Origin: Glandiceps talaboti
Lineage: Eukaryota > Hemichordata > Enteropneusta > Spengelidae
Assembly (NCBI RefSeq): GCF_964340395.1
Contig: NC_135555.1
Span: 1,992,501-2,056,500, forward strand
Length of the DNA: 64,000 bases
Direction: 5' to 3'
Part shown: positions 13,501 to 24,571 of the stretch, one piece after another
How the letters are laid out: each line of letters starts with the position of its first letter
Position numbering within the stretch: position 1 is the first letter of the stretch
Notes under the pieces: generated by a model
Databases searched by the model: none
What the model saw: only the letters and a program-made list of their open reading frames with translations
Told to the model about the DNA's origin: nothing
Made by a program: the position numbers and the translations under genes

Positions 13501-15814
13501 ATCCAGTTCATGGAGTCTTTCCACGGTGCCCAAAACCACGTTGTGACTTTTTCGACATATATTTCCCTCTTCCGTAGAGAAAGTGGGTAGCGCTCTTTTT
13601 CAGTTGCAAATCTAGATGTCATGTTTGAACCTTTTGACACTAAATTGGCCACATATGACACTTAGTGGCTGAGATTTAGTTGGTAAGAGGAATTTTGTTG
13701 AGGTGTCCATGTTTAAAACAAGAGCTGAGAGAACGGTATGTAATGGAGTCTTTCTACAAGTCTATTAGGCACACCAAAGTAAATAATCATAAAATTCCAA
13801 AGTGAGGAGCAGTATCACAGTCTGAGTTGAAAGTAAACAGTATGTTTATTTAGTTATAGATACAGAGTCTCCAGGTCAGTTGTCAATTGTGATGTGTCGG
13901 GTCCAAGAATCTCGGCCCATATTGTTCTCAAAGTCCAATTGACTAATGCATTATTTGGCTAAATTTGAACAAGTCTTAACAGCCCTCAGGGCTTTGCGAA
14001 AACATGGAGCATCGTAGTCACACGTCAACGAATGGTTATCTCTATCATGGTTGATGAAGGCACACAGTACAAGGATATTTGAGTACGGTTATATAGCTGG
14101 TATTGGCACATACAAAATAATTTGTTTAGCTTTAATTTCAGTAACACGAAGCTCTGAGGACTGTGAGAGAGTCTACCCGTGTATAACGTTCAATGCCCAA
14201 ATCTCTGTTTTTACACATCACATGTACATAAGTAAATACCAACCTTCTACTTCTATTATTATATAGTATTTTCATATTAAACCCTTTAGCTCTCTCTGCT
14301 ATCTTGTAACCAATACCTCCCATACCAACAATACCTAGTGTAGTGCCATGGACATCATTTCCCATCCAGTGGATATCAAAGAATTTAGTTTCTGGACTGT
14401 GTGCTACTTGTACACCTGTAATGATACATACAGAGTTTTGAAGTTGTAATGATTCAGGTTGTTGTGTCATCATTGTTGTTGTCGTCGTCGCCGTCGTCAT
14501 CATCATCATCATCGTCGTCGTTGTCGTCGTCGTCGTCGTCGTCATCATCATCATCATCATCATAGTCGTCATCGTCATTTGCTAGTAGATTAATCAACTT
14601 CAAGACACCTGATGATTTGATATTTGAAATTAGGTAAAAATGTAAATATATGCCCTACATACTATATTGGGTACTACACTAGCTGTAACAGGGGTATTAT
14701 TTTTTTGACATTCAATGACAATTGTTAAAATACCAATAATTAAACATTGTGCATTTCAATTAGATGTCTATTTTATCTATAAGTAGTATAATAAGTTGAA
14801 GTCATGATTCATTTGGGGTACTGATTTTTGGGTGCGGACCTAAAAAAATCAATTTGAAATATATATATTTCACCAGTGTATACACTGTTACACAAACAGT
14901 TTTACCCACAGACAGGTGATTCAAATACTATGTAGGGAGTATGAGATTATGGTTTATTAAAAAGTCATTACATCTAACAAAATAAATTTAAAAAAAACTA
15001 AAGTTGCAGCTAGTGTGACTTTAATTAGGATGTATTCAGATAAACTACAACACCACTGGTGATTTTTTGGGCTTACCTAACGGCCACTTGTAAAGTTGGA
15101 AAAAAAAGTAGGTTATTTTCTTTACTCTAATTTTTATTTGTCATTATTCTGTTCTCTTTTGCATACAACTAAACAATTGGATACCACTACTAGTGTGGAC
15201 AAATGTCCATAAAATAATTCACCTTTTAAATAATTATTATTATTTTGTTGAAATTATCCACTACAAAATCTATCTTACTATAGTACCGAAAGATTTTTGC
15301 CACTTGGGCCAGGAACAAATTATTCAAGTTATCTCCAAGTGCATTGAATTTGAAGTTGAAGTTGACAATATGGCTATACGACATTAGACTTTGATCTTCC
15401 ACTGTTACAGCTAGAGATCTTGCTTGAAATCCCCTTACCTTCAACAAGATTCCTGGCCGAAGACAACATTAATAACATTGCCATATCAGCAACACTGTCA
15501 CTAAGTACCCCGGGGGTATTTCCAACTTTAGCTCCATACTTATTGACCATTGGAACGTTGATATGATCAACTCCTACACCCCAGTTGGAGACTACTTTTA
15601 GATTTGGTAAAGATTGTACGAGTTCTTCACTGATCGCTGGTTTACCAATGTAGCAGGCGATACCCTGGATTTTATCCACGTGTTTACTTCGGTCTGCATC
15701 GAAGTCTTTCCACCAAACAACCTCAAAGTGTTCCTCTAACATGGATGCATGTCCTTCGTAAACTCCTACCGGGGAACCAATATGCGAAGCAAGAATAACT
15801 GGTTTGGACGCCAT
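10504..15814 (-). CDS. GRHPR: D-2-hydroxyacid dehydrogenase, GRHPR / probable 2-ketogluconate reductase type, 325 aa, 4 exons
   Basis: An NAD(P)H-dependent reductase of glyoxylate/hydroxypyruvate or related 2-keto acids, probably cytosolic. Coding exons on the minus strand: 15814-15439, 14415-14244, 12355-12177, 10754-10504. All introns are GT-AG, and the exons sum to 978 nt, giving 325 residues, close to human GRHPR (328). Visible features: the N-terminal half of the catalytic domain in exon 1 (NWGVGVDHI, then [11 protein letters not shown]); the Rossmann nucleotide loop GMGGIG at residues 156-161; catalytic Arg242 (NVSRGPVIDQ), Glu271 (DVTYPEPLP) and His290 (TPHIGSQT), the family's Arg-Glu-His set. 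The start at MASKPV is preferred, but the frame stays open 51 codons upstream to an ATG at 15967 with an Arg/Ser/Leu-rich extension. Intron 3 holds three extra copies of the exon 4 acceptor region and a long minisatellite. Metazoan 2-ketogluconate reductase-like paralogues are equally close, so the exact substrate is uncertain. Confidence 0.93.
10717..11130. repeat. ~115-bp tandem repeat, 4 copies, spanning the exon 4 acceptor of the GRHPR-like gene
   Basis: Units start at 10717, 10831, 10947 and 11061 (spacing 114, 116, 114). The first is the true 5' part of the last coding exon with its 3' splice site; the other three lie in the upstream intron. Copies 3 and 4 keep the intact acceptor and the exon beginning; copy 2 (near 10870) has a changed acceptor region. 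Confidence 0.92.
11327..12160. repeat. intronic minisatellite: pentamer (ACTAC)n grading into a 25-bp unit
   Basis: A pentanucleotide ACTAC run (about 11327-11392) is followed by a transition zone and then roughly 25 copies of a 25-bp unit (ACTGCATCTCATTTCACTAT plus five bases) from ~11524 to ~12160. It fills the 3' half of intron 3 of the GRHPR-like gene and ends ~15 bp from the exon 3 donor. Long open frames across it result from the repetition. Confidence 0.95.
12484..12770. repeat. 30-bp minisatellite followed by (CTGT)n
   Basis: About five copies of a 30-bp unit containing AGCCATATAAGGGTGTGAG (12484-12635), then a CTGT/CTGC tetranucleotide tract (about 12665-12770). In intron 2 of the GRHPR-like gene. 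Confidence 0.9.
13185..13276. repeat. short palindromic element (hairpin), arms ~38-41 bp
   Basis: Left arm 13185-13222 and right arm 13236-13276 are near-perfect inverted complements separated by a 13-bp loop. The inner part (GGGACTGTGGGTCAACCCA) pairs without mismatch. Lies in intron 2 of the GRHPR-like gene. Confidence 0.85.
13297..14190. mobile_element. foldback-like element with ~200-bp inverted repeats
   Basis: Left arm ~13297-13500 and right arm ~13993-14190 are inverted copies with perhaps 80-85 % identity by eye (shared blocks include GACTCTCTCACAGTCCTC and CGTTGACGTGTGACT). The ~490-bp spacer has no recognisable transposase. It may be a non-autonomous DNA element or an inverted duplication. 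It ends ~50 bp from exon 2 of the GRHPR-like gene. Confidence 0.75.
14468..14572. repeat. trinucleotide tract (GTC/ATC)n
   Basis: Interrupted CGT/CAT trinucleotide array in intron 1 of the GRHPR-like gene, close to the exon 2 acceptor. Confidence 0.9.
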
Positions 15815-16115
15815 GGTTGAAAGTGAGCAGTGGCCTCGAAGTGCACAAGGAGAGAGATCACGTGGGATCAGAGTCCACGTCTTTCGTTGTCTTATGAATT
15901 CGGGTCTTGTACAAATAAGATACTGCAATAAACTATTGTTTAACAAAGAGGAACGTACACATATCATGTGTACACATTGTCTTGGGTATCAACGCACTCA
16001 AAGACGTCTGCTGCTATTACTGAGACTAGACAGGAGTAACTTCGCAAGATTCGGATTGCGATTTATATTCGGAAAATAGAGCATGATCTCACGTCATATA
16101 CTGTATTCGTGTCCT

Positions 16116-16221
16116 GTGATTCATTTAGCTGTAATAACTTTGTAGTGTTTTGCTGCAGTTTTGAGGAAAAACCCCTCAAAACCGCAGCAAAACGCTACAA
16201 TTATTGCAGCTAGTGATTCAT
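16116..16221. mobile_element. 87-88 bp palindromic MITE-like element with direct-repeat flanks
   Basis: A near-complete palindrome (16125-16212; arms ~40 bp beginning TAGCTGYAATAA) is flanked by identical 9-bp direct repeats GTGATTCAT at 16116-16124 and 16213-16221. An 8-9 bp target duplication with terminal inverted repeats fits a hAT- or Mutator-type non-autonomous insertion. It lies upstream of the GRHPR-like gene. Confidence 0.75.
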
Positions 16222-16383
16222 ATATCTACTTTTCAAGTTTAATGTCACTTTAAAGTTTATAGAAAGGAAAGTTGTACAACGGGATAATATAATTGGTCAG
16301 CTAAACTACGCCATGACAAGTGTCTTATGGTACGGCTACAAGAAACAACTTTGACAAGGTTTGGATTCGAATTCGGATTAAAC

Positions 16384-16560
16384 TGAATTGAATTGAATTG
16401 AATTGAATTGAATTGAATTGAATTGAATTGAATTGAATTGAATTGAATTGAATTGAATTGAATTGAAATTTATTCCCTACAAGAAATAAACATACAGAAA
16501 ACAAATAAATGATAACATCCAAAAGGAAAACGATTTCAAGTTGTGGGTGAGAGATAGAAA
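16384..16560 (-). mobile_element. 3' tail of a LINE-like retroelement with (AATTC)n
   Basis: On the minus strand an AT-rich stretch ends with GTAGGGAATAAATTT and runs into a ~80-bp pentanucleotide tail (plus-strand 16384-16466, GAATT units). This 3' end resembles that of the truncated LINE at 39506 (GGGAATAAA before a simple-repeat tail). No recognisable coding part remains nearby. Confidence 0.5.
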
Positions 16561-16569
16561 ATAGTTTTG

Positions 16570-18500
16570 AGAAAACTAATCGAGTCTAGCCACACAATTT
16601 CAATGGTGCACTAATATACATTGTACATACATAGTCTAATTAGCAATTTTTGTTATTGATATAAAAGATTGTAATTACTCTCTTGTTGATGCTTGTCAGT
16701 ATTTATTTATTTATCTTTGTTTGTTTGTTTTCGTAAACATAAAAAAGCCTGAGTGCCCTGTGGTGAGAGGAGAAAGTGGTGTATCAAATGTGTGGCCATA
16801 GATGGGACTTCAAGATAGGAAAGGTCAAAAGAAACCACGAATTGTAGGACTGTATCGTATTTCAACGGTAGGGAAATGTACAAAACTTCCACATTTCAAA
16901 ATAAACCGTTCTCAATGGAGAGTTGATTCCACAGCGGCGGACCGTCCACTTCTGTTCTGAGATATGTTTCGGAATATAACATTGTCGGAAAGGGTACAAA
17001 TAGGATCGCGAAATATCAGCTCGCGATGTGTGGATATAATACGAAGTCAGAGAAACCCGTGTTCAACAATTCCGCCTTCAAGTTCAAGTTCAAGTTTACA
17101 CTGCACCTGGGACACAAGTGTTGATTCGCTGGAAATTGTCTAGGTCAAAGGTGAAATAAATCACAAGGTCACGTTGTTTCACGCGATACGGTTCGAGATT
17201 TCCACAACATCGCCATATTGTTGAATTTTGAGACTGCCGTAACGAAAGGAATACCCTGGCAAATGTCCTTATTTGAAGCATTTCAACGTAAAAAGTAAAG
17301 ATTTCTGTAAGTATTTAGTATCATAGCTACAGTATTTTGGTATTGGTGAGTCCTCATTTGGTGATTATACTATAATTCATACAACACGAACGTATAATTA
17401 GTCGTTGAATGTGGGACTCAAAATGGCTGACAGGGCGGCAAATTATTTTTAGTAGCGTCAAAATTCTAATTCCATGATTCGTGAGGTTCGTAATAATTAC
17501 ATGATCTTGGTATTACAATCACCATAATTTTTCGGGTGAGTAAAAATAGGAATGCATTATCAGTAAGGTCCACGGAATCGATAGCTTTCGAATGAGCATT
17601 TTCCTCGAAACATTGTGAGTTTTTATGCTAAACTAATGTGTCTCGTCGGACCGCAGCTTCACTTATTATTGCCATACACAGTCACCTCATTCGCCAAAGA
17701 GCGCCAACATTTTAATTCTGTGCCCTGAGAAACTCGGCGGCATATAATGTGGGCTGTGTATATTCACGAGTAGAAGCGGGGAGGCTTTGAGATTGTTATA
17801 TTTATAATTTTTAACGTTTTTTGAATTTTCCAAGCGTGACGACGCCACAAATGCGATTAGACTGGATGTCGATTACAAATTAATTCAACCAAAAGCAGTC
17901 GATCTTTCTGGACAAGAGTGTACGTTTGCATTTGTTCTCTAGTTTTCGTCCAATACTATCGTCCGAAGATTGCTCCAGCAACGTCATGGCCATACACTCG
18001 TAATAGATGAGATCACAGACACTAAAGCTTTGTTCTCATGCTGATGATGTCGTTTTTGTGTGTGTCGTCTGCATGCCACAACACTTGTGTCGAAGTATAT
18101 TGCTGTCAGTATTTTCTCGAAAATAAAGTATATAATTTATTATAAAACTGTTGCCAAGTTACTATTTGTTTTGATCCAAACTGATGATAATAGTTCTAGT
18201 AGTTTTCTACTAATATTTTTATGAAATGACATGATGGTTTTCAACAAAATTTGCCAAATTTACAGGTTTTGTATTGAAATTGTAACACATCCATCTAAGC
18301 AAAAAAAAAGCGTAGTGTAGAGGTATCTAGACAAAGCATGTAGACTGCTTCAGACAGTTTATAGTTAGTGCAGTGATCAAATGTGATGTTTATAATAATT
18401 TCTGTTGCAAAGAAAATCAGTTTCAGTGTAAACAGTGATTAAAATATTTAGACTGAACTGAACTGTGTTGATGTTTTCAAATCAAAGGAGTTGTAATGAT
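16570..18500. other. intergenic region, likely holding the unseen first exon of the zinc-finger gene
   Basis: No convincing coding exon. CG dinucleotides are somewhat richer between ~16900 and 18060, so a promoter or 5'UTR exon of the downstream zinc-finger gene may lie here, but I cannot place it. Confidence 0.35.
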
Positions 18501-18518
18501 GAGAGCGGTATATCAGTC

Positions 18519-18660
18519 AATAATAATAATGTTGGTTTTATATAGCGCTTTCCACTTTAGCCACTCAGAAACAAATGGCATCGATTGGGCTCGAACCTGC
18601 AACCTGCAGATTCCAAGCCAGCCACTCTAACCATTCACCCATCATGACTCCAAGTGCTAA
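18519..18660 (-). mobile_element. tRNA-derived SINE
   Basis: Read on the minus strand, a tRNA-like head contains an A-box-like GTGAATGGTTAGAG and, ~35 bp on, a clear B box GGTTCGAGCCC. It is followed by a body ending AGCGCTATATAAAACC and a (TTA)n tail. This is the standard layout of a pol III-derived SINE. The same GCGCTATATAAA ending occurs before a different tail at 29659-29716. Confidence 0.8.
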
Positions 18661-18735
18661 AACAGTTTCTGGTGTAATAGGGACGATCACAAAATAGTAC
18701 ACAAGCTCAATAAACGAACTACATTCATTTAGACA

Positions 18736-18768
18736 ACCCCCCCCCCAAAAAAAAAAAAAAAATAAATA

Positions 18769-18831
<63 letters not shown>

Positions 18832-18850
18832 AATAAATAAAAAAAAAAAT
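18736..18850. repeat. poly-C/poly-A then (AAT)n/(AAAT)n tract
   Basis: A run of ~9 C and ~16 A is followed by ~25 AAT/AAAT units. Simple sequence upstream of the zinc-finger gene. Confidence 0.9.
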
Positions 18851-19182
18851 AATGAACAATTATAATTAGTACAACATACAAATGTACATATATACATGCA
18901 TATAATGTTACAGTGTTTTTGCTAAGGTTTGGGAACCCCGGTAACAGAAAGGGGGAAAGAGGTAAAACTGGTAGTGCTTCCCATGCAATGTATCATAATT
19001 TTGGTGGGGAACCTTGGTAAAATGATGTGGGAGCCCCTGTAGATTTTACCTACTTACCGCCCTTAAATAAAACACTGTGTTATACCAAATTGCCACATAG
19101 TTGCCAGTGTTCCCAAACCGTAACACAAATACATTTCTATAATAACAGTATACATGCTTGCTTTTTCAGATTCTGCATCAAG

Positions 19183-22100
19183 ATGGATACATTTACCTGT
19201 GGTAATTGTCAACAGCAGTTCACAGACATTGAACTGTTTATGGCTCACAAGAAAGCCATTTCTGAAGGTTCAACATGCATAGCTGCCAATGAATCCTTTA
19301 CTACATCCACTGTAGTAACAATAGAACAATCTACCAATGGCAATATTGCTCTCCAAGAAGACTCAGTTACTGCCACTTCCCAAACTATTGAGACAGTGGC
19401 AACCCAACCGATGGAGACAGTCCCAGCCCAACAAATGCAGGCAGTGGCAACCCAACCAATGGAGACCATCGCATCCCAGCCAATGGAGACCATCGCACCC
19501 CAACCACTTGAGAATGTCGCACCCCAACCAATGGAGACCGTCGCACCCCAACCAATGGAGACTGTCGCAGCCCAACCAATGGAGACTGTCGCAGCCCAAC
19601 CAATGGAGACTGTTGCAGCCCAACCAATGGAGACTGTTGCAGCCCAACCAATGGAGACCGTCGCAGCTCAACCAATGGAGACCGTTGAAGTTGCATCACA
19701 GCAACAAAGTACAGGTTAGTTATTGTTAGTGTAATTGTCTTTTTCTTTGAGTCAAGTAGGCAGTTAGTAAGTTAACTTCCATTTCAAAGGTCCAATACAG
19801 ACAGAAACTCCATGAACTTCTTTCACTTCTATGTAAAGTGTACCATGATTTGTGACAAAGAAATATTCACCATACATTTAGTAATGGCCATGAAATTGAC
19901 TTTCAGAAAAATATTCATAGATGTAATCATTATACACTACAGTACATCATACATTTAATACTCATTAAAATACCAAGTAAAATTTGTTGATATCTTGTAC
20001 ATTTTATTGTGTGTGTTGAAAGTATCTTTCAGTCTCATGAATGTGTTGTCTGTAAGTTTCTTGTTTCTTAGTTTTGGCTACAGCAAAGTTTGCTGGTTCA
20101 GCAAAGATGCTGGTTCTTTCTTGATATATCCTGTTGTAACCATGATTCCTTCTAAGTACATAACTTGTTCTGTATCTTTTGTTTTTCAGATCCCATAATT
20201 TTTGTGTGTAGACACTGTAATCAGTTTTCTGCTCAGAAGGAACCTCTAGTAGAACATGTGAGAGCATCACATGGTATAACTGAAGACTATGATTCATCCA
20301 TAACAACATTGCAAGCTCTACCAGGTACTGCCCCACCCGTTGTGCCAAAAATACCACTGCCAAATGTCCAGAAAATAACTACTGCTCCAGTAGGTAGAAG
20401 ACGTGGAAGACCACGGAAAGTACCCAAGACTGAAGAACAGTTGAAAGAAGAAGAAAGGAAGAAACAGGAAGAAGAAGAAAAAAAGGCAGCTATGAAGAGA
20501 TTAGAAGAAACAATGACAGATTCAACTGATGGTTTTGAGTGTTCTGACTGTAAACGTAAATTTAGTAAGGTCCGACAGTTGAAGCATCATAGATGTGTTC
20601 CTGACTACTTTGATGATGAACCTGTAACAAAAAGATCTCGTGGCAGACCCAGTATAGCTAGGTCAGAAAACCGAGATGGAGATAATAATGGGACAATGCA
20701 GTCAACAAATGATGGTCAAGCAAATGATGAGACATCACAACCTTCACTGATGGTTTTTGATGGAAAAAATGAAGCTAATGTCAAGATTTCCCAAGATGAA
20801 GATGGTGAGGATACTGCTAAAAGTGGAAAAGCCAAGCGAGACAAACGATCCAGAATGTCATATTTGGAAAAGTATGTCGTGGGTGAAATCACTGAGCATT
20901 GCATACAACAGACAATCAATCAAGGCAATGCTGTCCCTCATAGAAGCAACACTAATAATCCTGTTTTGAGAGTCTTTACCTGCCCTCATTGCAACAAGTT
21001 GTTCAAGTATAGACATGCTTTGGCTGTACACATTCTTATCCACAAAGATATCAAGCCTTTCAAATGTGACTTGTGTAGTTATGCATCTAATAGCTCAGGA
21101 AACTTGAATGTCCACATGCGAAAACACACTGGTGAGAAGTTTAAATGCGACAAGTGTGACTTTACATGTATCAATAAAGGACATTTAAAAGTACACAAAG
21201 CCAAACATGGCAGTGTTAGGTATGAATGTGAGCTATGTGGCAAGAAAGTTCATCATCCCACAGAGCTTCTCAAACACATCAAGTACAAACATGACATTGA
21301 TAAAGATCCTCATGCCAAGGAATTCTTTGAACGCAAGAAGATGGAGAGCCGTAGTGGCAGAAGAGCTTTGCTGTATCAATGTAATATATGTGAACGTAAA
21401 TTCAAGACCAAGCGGGATCATGATATACACATGTACTTGCACACCAATGAGAAACCATTCAAGTGTGATCTATGTGACTATGCTACTGCCCGCAAACCAT
21501 ACATAAGAGCTCATGTTAGAAAGCATAAAATTATTTACAAGTGTTGCTACTGTGATGACAAGCATCTTAGTTCTGTCAAGCTGTCCACCCATCTTCAACA
21601 AACTCACAGTGAAGAAGCTGACTTTGCTCTAAATCAGGCATTGAATGCTTCAATCAACACAAGCTATTATCTCTCTGAAACAGATAGTAAAAACCCAGAT
21701 GCAGAGGATACAGCTTCTCTTGATTTCTTGCACCAGGAAACTGTCAACACAACAACAACAACAACAACAACAACAACACAGGATGATGGAGAAGACCCAG
21801 TCACAAAGGATAGTGAAGCAGAAGTTGAGACGAGCCCCAAGGAAGAAAAAACAGTAGCAAACCCAATAAAACCAACAAATGCAGAACCAGTAGCAGTCAT
21901 TAATGGCCTAAATTATGAACATATGAGCATTACACTTTTAGACAAATTGAAAGAAATATTTGGTCATTTTGAGTGCGAAGATTGTGGTAAACTGTTTGTG
22001 GCAAAGGTGGAATATGAGAAACATGTTGTCATACACACAGCAGACAAGTCTCATAAATGCCAACAGTGTGAATATGCCACCCACCATGCTGATGGGCTGA

Positions 22101-23931
22101 GACGACATATGGAGTCAGTGCACAGTGGCATTAAGTATAAGTGTGCCGAATGTGGACTAGAGACAGCCAGCAAATACTACTTAAAAATTCATATGAAGAA
22201 ACATTTAGGGGGTAAACAATACCAGTGCACTTTATGTGCATTTAACACCACTGATGAAACAGAGATCAAAACACACATTGGTGATCTCCATCCAGAAATA
22301 ACACCAGCTGAGCTTGAAATGGTGATGGGGCGAAGAGCCAGAATCAAGTCAAAGTTAGGGAAAAGACCCTACAAGTGTCCCTATTGTGGCAAATTGTTCC
22401 ATCGTGGCAGTTCTGATTTGAAACGGCATATCTGGGCACACAAGGGGATCAATCCCTTTCGCTGTCACATCTGTGGACACGGTACTCGCAGTAATAGTAA
22501 TCTTAAGGCTCACATGTTGAAGCACTCAGATGCAAAGAACCATCTATGTGATGAGTGTGGCAAGTCTTTCAAAACTAAGAACAGTCTCCAGGTTCATCAA
22601 CTTGGACATAAAAATGAGAAGAAATTTGAATGCCCATACTGTGAATACACAGCTCTACAACCTGCACATTTGAAACGACATATGGAAACCCATGGTGGCC
22701 TCAAACCTTACAAGTGTGGGCTGTGTGTTAATTATACATGTAATAATAAGGGAACTCTGAGAAGTCATTATAGCAAAAAGCATCCCGGTGAACCTTTCAA
22801 GGAAGACCAAATCATAGCTGACATCAACAAAGAAACCAGCAACATTGTGTCTTTCCCATGCCAGCAGTGTGATTACATCTTTAGTAATAAGTGGGATCTG
22901 AGAGCACACTTGAAGAAAAAACACAAGATTGATACAGACACAGGAATAGGTGGTTCTTCAGAACAGCAGCAAACCATTGCAGTGCCAGTTGATATCCTTA
23001 CTGCTGCAGAAGCAGCAGCTGCAGCTTCCAATGCAGGTCAAGCTGAAGTTGTTACTGTATCGCAGACATCACTGCAGGATGTGGACCAGAATTTACAGTA
23101 CACAGACACTTCACAGATTCAACTGCAACAGTCGACAGACAGAAATGCAGTGAATATCCTGCAGCAGATTATGGGGATGCAAGATTTAGCTACAGTGGCC
23201 ACTGCAGTTGCCTCCCAAGATGGTACCGTAACATCAGATGCTGTCACATATGCTACGACATCAGACACGCAGCCAACATTAGTGACTACATCAGAGGGAC
23301 AGACATATGTTGCTGTAACACCAGATTCACATGGGTAAGAACAATTATGACTTGCACTTTTCATGTGTTCATTTCAAAAATTCTGTACCATCTTCAGTAT
23401 AGTTTATAGTATATACACGTGTTACTAAACATAGTAGTTCCAGTGTATTTGATGTGAACTACATGTATACATGTACTATGTGCATTGTATATTTTGGAGG
23501 AAAAAACTCAAAGGTTGCATATATCAGCAAGTACAGAAATGTATCTATACAAGGTAATGAACTCAGAATGTGATATTCACTATTTACATTGTTATTGCAG
23601 ACATACTTTAAAATTGGCATTTCTTTGACGTATGTAAATCTAAGAATCATCTGTAACTAGCGCAATGACTTACAAAATGAAAGAAGGTTTGTCATGAATG
23701 AAGGAGAATGTGAAATGGGTTAAGTCATTAATATTGTCACTTAGTAAAATTTGTAACATTCAACATGCTTCAAATGACTTTTATCTCAACAGATTGGTGG
23801 CAGTAGCACCAAACTCAGTTGTAATCAGACAGACACCAGATGCAGTATCTGAACAAGTTGTTGGTGAAACCACAGCAGAAGATAACAAGAATTACCATGT
23901 GGTATTATTGACTCAGTCCCAAGACAATTAA
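19183..23931 (+). CDS. multi-C2H2 zinc-finger protein with AT-hooks (ZFP64-like), 1,271 aa, 3 coding exons
   Basis: Probable nuclear DNA-binding regulator. Coding exons 19183-19714, 20190-23334, 23793-23931, all GT-AG, total 3,816 nt. An acceptor CAG ends at 19169, just before the start; the longer upstream frame from 19027 crosses it and is intronic. A degenerate N-terminal finger (CGNC...H) is followed by imperfect 8-residue repeats of the QPMETVAA type (about residues 70-165), a finger at ~184-206, an AT-hook (RRRGRPRK, ~248-255), a finger near 298, a second AT-hook-like RGRP, then clusters of seven and ten C2H2 fingers separated by an acidic poly-Thr linker. The C-terminus is Gln/Thr/Ala-rich, activation-domain-like. 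The N-terminal finger and layout resemble vertebrate ZFP64; ZNF341 is an alternative. The last codons lie in a 36-bp tandem repeat. Confidence 0.9.
19390..19685 (+). repeat. coding minisatellite, 24-bp units (QPMETVAA repeats)
   Basis: About twelve 24-bp units inside the first coding exon of the zinc-finger gene (consensus CAACCAATGGAGAC plus ten bases). Being a multiple of three, copy-number change preserves the frame. Late copies are more alike than early ones, which suggests ongoing expansion at the 3' side. Confidence 0.9.
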
Positions 23932-24018
23932 TAGCAGAAAGGATTGACTCGGTCCCAGGATAACTGATAGTGGAAAGGAGTGATGCAGTCCTAGGACAAT
24001 TGATAGTGGAAAGGAGAG
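23911..24018 (+). repeat. 36-bp tandem repeat, 3 copies, across the zinc-finger stop codon
   Basis: Units begin at 23911, 23947 and 23983. The first contains the last codons (TQSQDN) and the stop at 23929-23931; the next two lie in the 3'UTR. Confidence 0.9.
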
Positions 24019-24511
24019 ATGTTGAAATTGAATGTTATTGGATGGTCTTACATGTACATATGCAATACTAGTAAATGAAACATGACTAGAGCTATCTATC
24101 TTTACTACAGTGGTGGGGTTTTTCACACTACGTGTAACAACATATGTGATTGCCATGATAATCAAGCTTTGCATACAGTTCAACCCATGTTACAATATTG
24201 ATATAATCTTGTTTTAAAGATGTTTTCTGTGTGGATCTGATAACCATAGATATTATCTATGGACTATGGATAAACACAATAAGGCTGAATATCAAGATGG
24301 TACTAGTGTGTATATAGTTTTTGAAAGTGCTTATTTGTGGACATAAGGTAGTAGTTGTGAGTTATTGACTTTCAGATTATTAGTTAATTTCTGTAAGTTT
24401 TAGATTGATATTGCATTAGTAAGCATACCTCACAGGTAGAACTACAATGACCTTCCATAGCTGTAGCCTCTGTTTGCAGATTGTTGATTGTTGTCTTTTG
24501 AAAGATACAAG

Positions 24512-24571
24512 AAACCTTTACTGGAAATGGTTTAACCCTCTAAACCTTTACTGGAAATGGTTTAACCCTCT
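24512..24571 (+). repeat. 30-bp tandem duplication
   Basis: Two essentially identical copies of a 30-bp unit (AAACCTTTACTGGAAATGGT...) in the probable 3'UTR of the zinc-finger gene. Confidence 0.9.

Noticed and set aside
18588-18660. tRNA gene
   Set aside because: A and B boxes are present, but no intact cloverleaf is apparent and a SINE body and (TTA)n tail follow.
19027-19182. Upstream extension of the zinc-finger N-terminus from an ATG at 19027
   Set aside because: A strong splice acceptor ends at 19169 and the extension has no domain; it is read as intron plus a few bases of 5'UTR.
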